Assembly: GCA_045587485.1 (NCBI GenBank)
Contig: JAZNCI010000056.1
Span: forward strand, 1 to 7,374
Direction of reading: 5' to 3'
Source of the DNA: SIG440 sp045587485
Lineage (GTDB): Bacteria > Bacillota > Clostridia > Monoglobales > Monoglobaceae
Length of the DNA: 7,374 nucleotides
Shown piece after piece: positions 1 to 6,231 of the stretch; position 1 is the first letter of the stretch, and each line of letters begins with the position of its first letter. A program made the position numbers and the translations under genes. The notes below the pieces were generated by a model. It searched no databases. It worked only from the letters and a program-made list of their open reading frames with translations, and had not been told where the DNA came from.

Positions 1-1
1 A

Positions 2-2185
2 TATTTTATAGAAAAATATTTACAAAACGACTGGGGACTCATCCCCTTGATTCCGACGAAAGAGGAAGTTAAAAATTCCGGCAAAACTCCAGCAGGAAAA
101 GGATTTTTGAAAAATCCGGTAAAATCGCCTGAAGTTGCACAAAGTTGGTGGGGAAAAAAGCACTACAACATCGGTATTGTAACCGGGAAAATGTCTGGAA
201 TTATCGTACTTGACATTGATAAACCTGATATTTTTGAAAGCTTCTTAACCAAACATCCTGAATGTAGAAATACATATATTGTTCGCCGAAACAATGCTCC
301 CGAATGGAGATGCCATTATTATTTCCGATTGGAAACATTTAATCCGGGAGCGAGAAATATCAATTCCACTGGCTGGGGAGATATCCTTTCTGACGGCAAA
401 TATGTCGTTGCTCCACCTTCTCTACACTATTCAGGAGGTGTGTATGAAATTGTTAACGACGTGCCCCCTTTGCCATTCAAAGAAGAATATATCGTAGATT
501 TACTGTTGGCTCCGAAGACAGAGAAAAAGAAAGTCTGCAAAGAAAAAAGTCTTGAGATTACAGGAGTGGCTGAAGGCAGACGTAATTCAACTTTATTTCT
601 ACAAATCAAACAAATGCGAGATGATGGTTGTTCGCAAAAAGAAGCTGAGGTTGCAGCTTTAAGGTTCTGTCAAAACTGCGAACCTCCATATGATAAATCC
701 GAAGCACTGAAAACTGTTTCCAGTGTATATACACATATTAACCAGAAAGTGACGCAAGAGACACTTGCAAAATTGAATTTCTCCATAGAACCAAGTGAAA
801 ACCAATATGGAGAAATCGAATACAAAAGAAAACCTCTTGGATATGATATTGTTGTTGAACGAATAAAAAAAATTCTGCATTACAAAGTAGCAAACATAAA
901 TAACGAACTGGTTGTACTTCCTGAAAATCCAGACGATAAACTCTTTCAACTGAGAAATTCGACTGATTTATTTGGATACTTGGGGACAGAATTTAAGGGT
1001 ACTCCAGATTGGATATCCGGGAAAGGATATATGACAAGAGAAGAATTATTCAGCACTTTATTGCTCAAACTTCCGGAATATGCAAGCGTTGAAAAGATGC
1101 CGCATTATCCATATTTGCGTCAAAGTATTTATGTACTGCCTGATATGCCCAAATCGGACATAGGTATCTTAAATGAGTTTTTAGATTTCTTTTCACCTGA
1201 AACTTCTGGTGATAGAAATTTGATATTGTCTATGTTTTTGACCACATTATGGGGAGGACCGGCTGGGCAGAGAGCTCCGTTCATAGTTACCAGTAAAGAT
1301 GGTCGTGGAGTTGGCAAATCAACTCTTGCTGAAACTGCAGCAAAGTTATTGAATCAAGTTCCGATACAAGCATCTACACGTTTGGATTCGGACGGACTTA
1401 CGACACGTCTTTTGTCATGGGATGCGATGAAGTCAAGAATTGTTCTTTTTGACAATGAAGTCGCAACAATGCAGAAAATTTCTAATGCCGGAATGGCAGC
1501 ACTATTCACAACAAGTGCAATTTCCGGTAAAAGGCTATACAAAGGTGAAGGTTCGAGACCAAATTACTTGGTTTGGATTATGACACTGAATTCTGTAACA
1601 TTTGACAGTGACTTTGCCAGTCGTTGTATTCCAATTTCGTTGAAACGCCCCTCAAGGAGTATCAACTGGCAAGAACGTCTTAACGTATTCATTGAAAATA
1701 ATCGCTGGATTTTGATATCAACAATGCTTGAGTTACTTCAAACTCACACAGAAAATTCTCCAGCTGTTACCAGATGGGGGTTGTGGGAGAATCAAGTTTT
1801 GTCAAAAGTTCCCGGTATTAACAAAAAAGAAGTGCTGGATTTGATTGTCGAGCGTCAAAAGCAAAATGACAATGACCTCGATGAAAAAGAAATGATTATC
1901 GATTCATTGATGAACCTGATTCGAAAAGAAAACGTGGACATAAGCTTGGGGAGATTCTTTATCAGTAACGCTGATATGGCTGATTTGGCAAGAGACTCAC
2001 TCCACCTGAAACAAGGGAACGCATGGATTCTGAAGCAAGTAAAAGATATTATTGCCAAAGGAGATTATCCCGCGTTAAGAATCCATAAAACCTCTTCTGC
2101 AAGAGGATTTATATGGGATGAAACTGTAAATGGGACATCTCCAATCGTTTACCTGTCGTATAAGACAGGTAGAATGCAATATTAG
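2..2185 (+). CDS. Primase-polymerase (PrimPol/AEP) fused to AAA+/SF3-like helicase, 5'-partial
   Basis: This is a replication protein predicted to make primers or DNA and to unwind DNA, usual on plasmids, phages and integrative elements. Residues are numbered from the TTG at 47. The N-terminal bifunctional primase-polymerase domain (about 1-150) shows the metal-binding LDID (D56, D58), HYYF with H90, and the late VAPPSLH motif near 120-127. A PriCT-like helical segment spans about 176-228 (GRRNSTLFL, then PP and the closing V.SVY). The C-terminal ATPase has Walker A GRGVGKST (419-426), Walker B IVLFDNE (465-471), a sensor-1-like N515 and a possible arginine finger R526. The frame stays open upstream of 47 to the window edge and encodes YLQNDWGLIP, the usual start of this domain, so TTG 47 is probably internal and the true start lies outside. 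A terminator follows directly. Family assignment is secure; the type of element is inferred. Confidence 0.9.
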   Translation, partial: YFIEKYLQNDWGLIPLIPTKEEVKNSGKTPAGKGFLKNPVKSPEVAQSWWGKKHYNIGIVTGKMSGIIVLDIDKPDIFESFLTKHPECRNTYIVRRNNAPEWRCHYYFRLETFNPGARNINSTGWGDILSDGKYVVAPPSLHYSGGVYEIVNDVPPLPFKEEYIVDLLLAPKTEKKKVCKEKSLEITGVAEGRRNSTLFLQIKQMRDDGCSQKEAEVAALRFCQNCEPPYDKSEALKTVSSVYTHINQKVTQETLAKLNFSIEPSENQYGEIEYKRKPLGYDIVVERIKKILHYKVANINNELVVLPENPDDKLFQLRNSTDLFGYLGTEFKGTPDWISGKGYMTREELFSTLLLKLPEYASVEKMPHYPYLRQSIYVLPDMPKSDIGILNEFLDFFSPETSGDRNLILSMFLTTLWGGPAGQRAPFIVTSKDGRGVGKSTLAETAAKLLNQVPIQASTRLDSDGLTTRLLSWDAMKSRIVLFDNEVATMQKISNAGMAALFTTSAISGKRLYKGEGSRPNYLVWIMTLNSVTFDSDFASRCIPISLKRPSRSINWQERLNVFIENNRWILISTMLELLQTHTENSPAVTRWGLWENQVLSKVPGINKKEVLDLIVERQKQNDNDLDEKEMIIDSLMNLIRKENVDISLGRFFISNADMADLARDSLHLKQGNAWILKQVKDIIAKGDYPALRIHKTSSARGFIWDETVNGTSPIVYLSYKTGRMQY

Positions 2186-2193
2186 CTCTGATT

Positions 2194-2228
2194 GGGTGAC
2201 AGTATAATTGTGATTGTCACCCTTTTGT
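2194..2228 (+). terminator. Intrinsic terminator of the primase-helicase gene
   Basis: A perfect 8-bp stem GGGTGACA (2194-2201) / TGTCACCC (2215-2222) with a 13-base loop is followed by TTTTGT. It lies 9 bases after the TAG stop at 2183-2185, so it most likely ends the replication gene's transcript. The stem arms contain the TGTCA motif that recurs in this intergenic region. Confidence 0.75.
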
Positions 2229-2278
2229 CATTTTGTTTATACCGCATTTTGAGCTAAAGGCAGGTTGGGGAAGACAAA

Positions 2279-2335
2279 ATGACGATGTGACAACAACAAT
2301 AAAAAAATACTAACAAAAAAACAAAAAATAAAAAT
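2279..2335. other. A-rich tract with flanking TGACG/GTGACA motifs
   Basis: From about 2291 to 2335 the + strand is almost entirely A with scattered C and T. Just before it lie TGACG (2280-2284) and GTGACA (2287-2292). No coding frame with a ribosome site is seen. Such a tract next to a primase gene could be a DNA-unwinding element, or simply the T-rich tail of a terminator for the opposite strand. The sequence alone does not decide. Confidence 0.35.
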
Positions 2336-2339
2336 GCTT

Positions 2340-2374
2340 AAGGTGTCATTTATGTCACCGCCTGACACCTTTTT
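2340..2374 (+). terminator. Second hairpin terminator, possibly bidirectional
   Basis: A perfect 9-bp stem AAGGTGTCA (2340-2348) / TGACACCTT (2363-2371) with a 14-base loop runs into TTTTT (2370-2374), a good intrinsic terminator for + strand transcripts. On the - strand the same stem is followed, after about 8 bases, by a long T-rich tract. It could therefore also stop transcripts running out of the kinase gene. The loop holds a further TGTCACC, allowing an alternative small stem with GGTGTCA that has one T-T mismatch. Confidence 0.7.
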
Positions 2375-2402
2375 AGCCAAATAGTATGCCCGAAGGAGCT
2401 CT

Positions 2403-2469
2403 GCCGTTCCTGACGTTGTTCAAATTGAGGGGAAAATCCCTTGAATTGGTCAGGGACGGCATTCTTTTT
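2403..2469. repeat. Long imperfect inverted repeat (fold-back)
   Basis: Outer arms GCCGTTCCTGAC (2403-2414) and GTCAGGGACGGC (2449-2460) pair over 12 positions with one G-U wobble. A weaker inner stem (2421-2432 with 2437-2448) caps on GAAAAT, leaving GTTGTT (2415-2420) as a one-sided bulge. ATTCTTTTTG follows on the + strand. It could be a third terminator, a structured site used in DNA form, or a repeat-family element. It lies in non-coding sequence between convergent genes. Confidence 0.55.
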
Positions 2470-2523
2470 GTTTCGGCATCCGATATCGGTATCGTTTCGG
2501 AGACGCATCGGAAAAAGTTTCGG
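2470..2523 (+). repeat. Three GTTTCGG direct repeats at 23-24 bp spacing
   Basis: GTTTCGG occurs at 2470-2476, 2494-2500 and 2517-2523, that is 24 and 23 bases apart, about two helical turns. A palindrome CCGATATCGG (2480-2489) lies between the first two, and CATCGG precedes the third. The regular spacing resembles short iterons, but the repeated core is only 7 bases and the intervening sequence is not conserved. Function is unknown. Confidence 0.35.
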
Positions 2524-2529
2524 AAAACT

Positions 2530-2592
2530 GGTATTATCTACTGTCGCAGATGGGAAAGTACAGTAGATACAGCAGATACCGTTAGATTTTTT
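2530..2592. terminator. Hairpin between convergent genes, probable terminator-like stem
   Basis: A perfect 10-bp stem TATCTACTGT (2535-2544) / ACAGTAGATA (2560-2569) with a 15-base loop is extended by GGTAT (2530-2534) / ATACC (2576-2580) across a one-sided bulge. GTTAGATTTTTTA follows on the + strand. On the - strand it sits about 10 bases beyond the kinase stop codon, but without a strong T run. It is best read as a termination or RNA 3'-end stabilising structure. Confidence 0.45.
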
Positions 2593-4477
2593 ATTGTGGC
2601 AGTTGTAAGCGGGATTTACGTTTTTCTCCCGGTTGAACAAATCCTGTGTCGTAAATGGAAATGCGGTTGATTTTCAACGGTGCATTGCTTTGGTAACGCA
2701 GTTCAAAATGTCCTCCGAAAAATGTCTGTCTGGTTCCCCAAACAAGTTTATCATCTAAATACACCCGGTAACAGGAATCAGCAGTAACGATTTTCAGATG
2801 ATAATAACGGTCTTCAAGCGGAAGTTCTTTTAATTTTGAAGGCTCCAATAACCAGATTTCATCTTCACTTTTATCCTGTCCGCGCCACAAGATATCGGTA
2901 AAAATCATTTTGTTTCCGCTTAATGTTACCGGGAAACGCATCTGTTTTTTCCATTGTACTTCCGGCAATGGTTGTTTCGGTAAAGGTAAATATTCTGCCG
3001 CAGTCAATACGAACTCCATTTTTCCCTGTAACTGATAAGGATTGAAAGTGATATTGACTTCTGACATCAACGGCAGTTCCGGAAGATACTTCAACGTTTT
3101 GCGTATTCCGGCAGGGAGCAGCATAGTTTTGTTTCGCCATTGTGTGCCGCCAGGGACAGATAAGTTATCATCATTGAGTTTATCAAAAACTTTTTCATAG
3201 AGATACTGATATTTCAATGGCGTGCTTTGATTGATATTCAAAGAGTTCTGCTGGCGGTATATTTTTCCTTGTACACTGCCTTCTTCGTCTGGGTCTCCGA
3301 TTGAAAATCCGATTCCGTAGTCCAATGAGCCGGGATTATATGTGTGTTTGGCTCTCAAATATTCATCCCGTGTTACCAAACGGCGTTCACCATAGTTTTT
3401 CAAGTAGAAATCACTTTTATATTGAAAGTCATACAAATCGTATTCGCCAATTTGCACATACCACTCCTTTAATGCCCGCTTGAATGCAGCTGCATGGAAT
3501 CCGGTTTGATATGGGTACATCTCTTTTTCCAGCTGCCAATAGGTTTTTATGACCATACCGCCCCAAATGAGAAAAAAAGTTATCAACAGAAAAACAATCC
3601 ATTTTTTGCTGAATATGTAATGAATAACAGCAAAAACAAGAAATATCGGACGCAGGGTGAGGTTGAAAAGGAATCGTTTCAACTCATATTTCCAACCGAT
3701 ATTGCCTTGTAACGCATTCCGGAATTCATCAATCGACTTTAAGCGAAAAGCTCTGTCTGATGCACAGGCAAGACGGACAAGTTTGTTAAAAGTGCGGTAT
3801 TCCGTATTTTTCAAAATGTCAGGAGTAATTAAGGGGAATTGATTGGTATCATTTCCGGAAAATGCACAGTACAGCGTTTTCCCCAGAGCATAGAGGTCGA
3901 TTTCCGCAGTCGGATTTTTTGCATCACCAAGCAGATATTCCGGAGGAACAAAATCCTGAGTACCGACCAGACTCAATGTATGTGTTGTTGTATCAAGCAG
4001 CCCGATATCGCTTAACTTTGCAACACCATCAACAAAGATTATATTATCCGGTTTTATGTCCCGGTGAATAACATCGGCATTATGCAAATGTTCCAAACCA
4101 TCCAGAAGCCCGTCAAATATTGTACGTATTGTATCCGGAGACAAACTTCCTTGCATTTTTATCAGATTTGCCAATGTCGCAGGGGTGTAACTGTTTGTTT
4201 CGCCCCAATTATCTGCTGCCTCCATCGTGTAGTAAAAGAAATCCCCGCAATCTTCGATATGGAAAATTTTTATCAGATTCGGATGTTCTGCAACTTGATT
4301 TTTGTAATGCTTCAGTCCCCGGAATTCCCGTTCCCAGTTTTCAGAGGTTTTGCGGACGATTTTTAACGCATAGAAAGTTCCGACAGCATCACAAACCAGA
4401 TACACTGAACCGTATGTGCCTTGACCGCACAGGCAAACCGGCTGATACGCCTTGATATTTTTAGGGTAGTTATACAT
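2591..4477 (-). CDS. Membrane-anchored Hanks-type Ser/Thr protein kinase with ConA/DUF1080-like C-terminal region
   Basis: A 628-residue kinase that transfers phosphate from ATP to Ser/Thr of partner proteins. The kinase domain (about 11-258) has the glycine loop GQGTYGSVY (18-26), ALK with K39, a helix-C glutamate near 51, HRDIKPDN (138-145), DIG instead of DFG (D157), PPE (178-180) and the late arginine R245. The catalytic residues are intact, so it should be active; T163-T165 and T167 in the activation loop may be autophosphorylated. Hydrophobic segments lie at about 275-289 and 293-310. The last third (about 510-612) resembles a concanavalin/DUF1080-like beta sandwich, with YHLKIVTADSCYRVYLDDKL and a final RISIYD. 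It starts inside the end of the sigma gene (8-base overlap) behind AAAGGA, five bases from ATG, so it is probably translationally coupled. Kinase identity is certain; the C-terminal fold is tentative. Confidence 0.93.
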   Translation of the reverse strand: MYNYPKNIKAYQPVCLCGQGTYGSVYLVCDAVGTFYALKIVRKTSENWEREFRGLKHYKNQVAEHPNLIKIFHIEDCGDFFYYTMEAADNWGETNSYTPATLANLIKMQGSLSPDTIRTIFDGLLDGLEHLHNADVIHRDIKPDNIIFVDGVAKLSDIGLLDTTTHTLSLVGTQDFVPPEYLLGDAKNPTAEIDLYALGKTLYCAFSGNDTNQFPLITPDILKNTEYRTFNKLVRLACASDRAFRLKSIDEFRNALQGNIGWKYELKRFLFNLTLRPIFLVFAVIHYIFSKKWIVFLLITFFLIWGGMVIKTYWQLEKEMYPYQTGFHAAAFKRALKEWYVQIGEYDLYDFQYKSDFYLKNYGERRLVTRDEYLRAKHTYNPGSLDYGIGFSIGDPDEEGSVQGKIYRQQNSLNINQSTPLKYQYLYEKVFDKLNDDNLSVPGGTQWRNKTMLLPAGIRKTLKYLPELPLMSEVNITFNPYQLQGKMEFVLTAAEYLPLPKQPLPEVQWKKQMRFPVTLSGNKMIFTDILWRGQDKSEDEIWLLEPSKLKELPLEDRYYHLKIVTADSCYRVYLDDKLVWGTRQTFFGGHFELRYQSNAPLKINRISIYDTGFVQPGEKRKSRLQLPQ

Positions 4478-5039
4478 CGAGTTCCTTTACGATTTGACGG
4501 AGTATTTCTTCGACACGGGATTTGTGCTGATAAACAGCATTGGCTTTTATATCGAGCATAGCAGCGACCTCTTTCGCCGGAAGATTCTGCCTGACAAACA
4601 AATCATAAGACTGCAAAGTTGTAACATCACAGCGGAGTTTGAGTTCTTCAAAGGCTTGAGTTAAAACTGTTTCCTGATATTCTTTTTCCCAACGGTCTTC
4701 AGAATCCTGCAGGATGGCGGCAAGTACATTTTCCAATTCATCGGCAGAAACGGTATCATCCTGTCTTTTACTCATCAAGTCACAGGCTTTGTTGTGGATT
4801 ATGCGTTTCAGATAATCACGGAAACGACCTTTGCTTTTGTCGTAACAAAATGTTTGGGAAGTATTGAAAAATGAAAGCATTACCAATTGTACAAGTTCCT
4901 CTTTTTCGGTTTGATTGAGCCGTAAATCACCGCCTTTAAGCAATATGAGCGGCTTGTACATATCGTAAAACTGCTGCCACGATATTTCATCGCCCTTTTT
5001 TACTGCTGCAAGCAAACTTCCTTTTGTGGTAAATGCCAT
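4470..5039 (-). CDS. ECF-type RNA polymerase sigma factor (sigma-70 family)
   Basis: A 189-residue alternative sigma factor that would direct RNA polymerase to a regulon. Region 2 spans about 20-92, with EKEELVQ (45-51), YDKSKGRFRDYLKRI (66-80) and a closing basic KR (91-92). The YDxSKGRFR.YL..I..N...D pattern is typical of planctomycete/Lentisphaera-type ECF factors. Region 4 spans about 122-185, with the helix-turn-helix LPAKEVAAMLDIKANAVYQH (153-172). There is no sigma-3 region, as expected for ECF. The ATG follows GGAGGG at a 5-base distance, which fixes the start. No anti-sigma factor gene is nearby; instead the stop codon overlaps the kinase start, suggesting control by phosphorylation. 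The position after LVQ, usually acidic, is L52. Target promoters are unknown. Confidence 0.9.
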   Translation of the reverse strand: MAFTTKGSLLAAVKKGDEISWQQFYDMYKPLILLKGGDLRLNQTEKEELVQLVMLSFFNTSQTFCYDKSKGRFRDYLKRIIHNKACDLMSKRQDDTVSADELENVLAAILQDSEDRWEKEYQETVLTQAFEELKLRCDVTTLQSYDLFVRQNLPAKEVAAMLDIKANAVYQHKSRVEEILRQIVKELDV

Positions 5040-5044
5040 AAAGT

Positions 5045-5096
5045 CCCTCCGGATTATATATGGAACTTAAAATAGCACAACTTTTGCAAAATTCAA
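5045..5096 (-). promoter_or_regulatory. Promoter and ribosome-binding site of the sigma-kinase operon
   Basis: Read on the - strand, TTGAAT (5096-5091), a 16-base spacer and TATTTT (5074-5069) form a plausible sigma-70 promoter. A second, perfect TATAAT (5058-5053), with TTGTGC 16 bases upstream, would start transcription within the ribosome-binding site GGAGGG (5050-5045), so it is less likely unless the leader is extremely short. The ribosome site is strong. Promoter choice is unresolved. Confidence 0.45.
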
Positions 5097-5204
5097 GGAA
5101 AGATGATTTGCCGCTATTTTCCGGTCGTGGAAATATCTTATGATATTCTGTCCTACTTGGCGATTTTTTCTATGGAAACGGCAGACAAATCACCTTCCGA
5201 TTTA

Positions 5205-5282
5205 CTTATGCCGCCTCAAAATCGAAATCTTACGCCGTTTTTCAAAATTCCGCATAAGATTTTGGAAAATATGCCGCATAAG
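5205..5282. repeat. Repeat-built hairpin in the divergent control region
   Basis: CTTATGCCGC (5205-5214) pairs with GCCGCATAAG (5273-5282) with one mismatch. Nested inside, CAAAATC (5217-5223) pairs with GATTTTG (5258-5264). CCGCATAAG is also a direct repeat, at 5250-5258 and 5274-5282, exactly 24 bases apart. It lies 20 bases upstream of the TTGACA box of the rightward promoter. This fits an operator or a structured element, but no binding protein is identified. Confidence 0.4.
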
Positions 5283-5301
5283 TAAGCGATGATGAAAAAA
5301 C

Positions 5302-5334
5302 TTGACAAACTCCCTATATATAGAGGGGTATTAT
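5302..5334 (+). promoter_or_regulatory. Rightward promoter with long spacer and imperfect dyad (MerR-like layout)
   Basis: A consensus TTGACA (5302-5307) is followed 21 bases later by TATTAT (5329-5334). The spacer contains the imperfect dyad CTCCCTATATATAGAGGGG (5310-5328). Overlong spacers filled by a dyad are the hallmark of MerR-family operators, although those are usually 19-20 bases. The start point would fall near 5341, right at the GGGAGG ribosome site. No MerR gene is present in the window, so the regulator is unknown. Confidence 0.5.
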
Positions 5335-5351
5335 TTTTTCGGGAGGTCTTT

Positions 5352-5423
5352 ATGGGATTTTTACTTGTGATGTGGGTTGCTGTGATGGGATGGAAAGAGA
5401 TTATAGAAAACATAAACAAATAA
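5352..5423 (+). CDS. 23-residue hydrophobic small protein
   Basis: ATG to TAA encodes 23 residues: a hydrophobic run GFLLVMWVAVMGW (2-14), then the charged tail KEIIENINK (15-23). It is preceded by a very strong ribosome site GGGAGG (5341-5346) five bases from the ATG, and by a TTGACA promoter-like element. The stop is 18 bases before the next gene, which has its own ribosome site, so the two are probably one transcript. The shape is that of a single-pass membrane micropeptide that binds a membrane partner, or an amphipathic leader peptide. A toxin-like hydrophobic peptide is another possibility. The translation signals are better than expected by chance, but the protein is unrecognised and its role is unknown. 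Confidence 0.6.
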   Translation: MGFLLVMWVAVMGWKEIIENINK

Positions 5424-5441
5424 CTCGAAAGAAGGTTGCTT

Positions 5442-6098
5442 ATGTCATTGTTTAAGGAAGAACATCTTGAATGTCCGTTCTGCCACCAGGATGTGCCGTT
5501 TATTCTGCACCACAGTATCAATGTAGGAATACATCCGGAGCATAAGGCAAAGGTTCTGGATAACACTCTTTTCCGGTATCAGTGCCCGCATTGCAAACAA
5601 ACAGACGAGGTGTGTTATCCGACGTTGTATCATGACCCGGAAAATAAAATCATGATTCAGGTTTTGTGGCGTGAAGAAGATTTCGGACAGCAGATGGATA
5701 AAGAATTGCAAAGTTTGATTGAAGTTATGGGGCAGAAGAATTACCGCCGCCGTGAAGTTTTCGGCTATTGTGAACTGGTGGAAAAAATCCGTATTTTTGA
5801 TGCCGGTTTGGATGATTTTGCAATCTCTCTGCTTAAAACACTGCATAAAATACAGAATCAGGAGATGCAGTTATTCTTTCACGAGAAAACATATAAGGGG
5901 CTTTGTTTTATACAGTTCAAAGGAGATGAACTGTTGCCTGAATGCTTTATCCTTGATGAAAGTGCCTATAAAACTGCTTTGCAATATGCAAAAAAATGGC
6001 AGAAACATCACGAATTTTATGAATATCTGCGGGTGGATGAATCATATTTTTATGATGATATTATGAGAGCCTTACAACAGGAAATCTCCGGAAAATGA
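5442..6098 (+). CDS. CpXC-domain zinc-ribbon protein
   Basis: A 218-residue soluble protein. The N-terminal CpXC-type domain (about 6-75) has two cysteine pairs, CPFC (11-14) and CPHC (48-51), expected to bind one zinc, and the family-typical YHDPENK (63-69) after the second pair. The remaining 140 residues look mostly helical and charged, with no membrane segment or signal peptide, so it is probably cytoplasmic. The ATG at 5442 is chosen over an in-frame TTG at 5436 because GAAGG (5431-5435) is well spaced from it and overlaps the TTG region. It is the second gene after the 23-residue peptide. CpXC proteins have no established biochemical role that I know of. The domain call is good; the function is unknown. 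Confidence 0.85.
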   Translation: MSLFKEEHLECPFCHQDVPFILHHSINVGIHPEHKAKVLDNTLFRYQCPHCKQTDEVCYPTLYHDPENKIMIQVLWREEDFGQQMDKELQSLIEVMGQKNYRRREVFGYCELVEKIRIFDAGLDDFAISLLKTLHKIQNQEMQLFFHEKTYKGLCFIQFKGDELLPECFILDESAYKTALQYAKKWQKHHEFYEYLRVDESYFYDDIMRALQQEISGK

Positions 6099-6231
6099 AT
6101 AAAGTCAACTTGTATTTTAAGACATATTGTGATAGATTAAGGAAGTGTTGTAACCATGAAAGGAATTTAAAACAACAAAAAACAGTTTGCAATGAGCATT
6201 TGAATATCGAAGGCTTGCAAAAAGTCTTTAC

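Noticed and set aside
2350..2640. 96-codon - strand frame overlapping the kinase 3' end
   Set aside because: Out of frame with the kinase, no ribosome site, and covers the same inverted repeats.
2386..2670. 94-codon + strand frame after the second terminator
   Set aside because: No ribosome site; it begins 12 bases after a terminator T run, runs through two inverted repeats and overlaps the kinase 3' end by 80 bases. Not supported as a gene.
5103..5285. 60-codon + strand frame in the divergent control region
   Set aside because: AAGGAA is only two bases from its ATG, the sequence is low in recognisable features and its end is made of the CCGCATAAG repeats.
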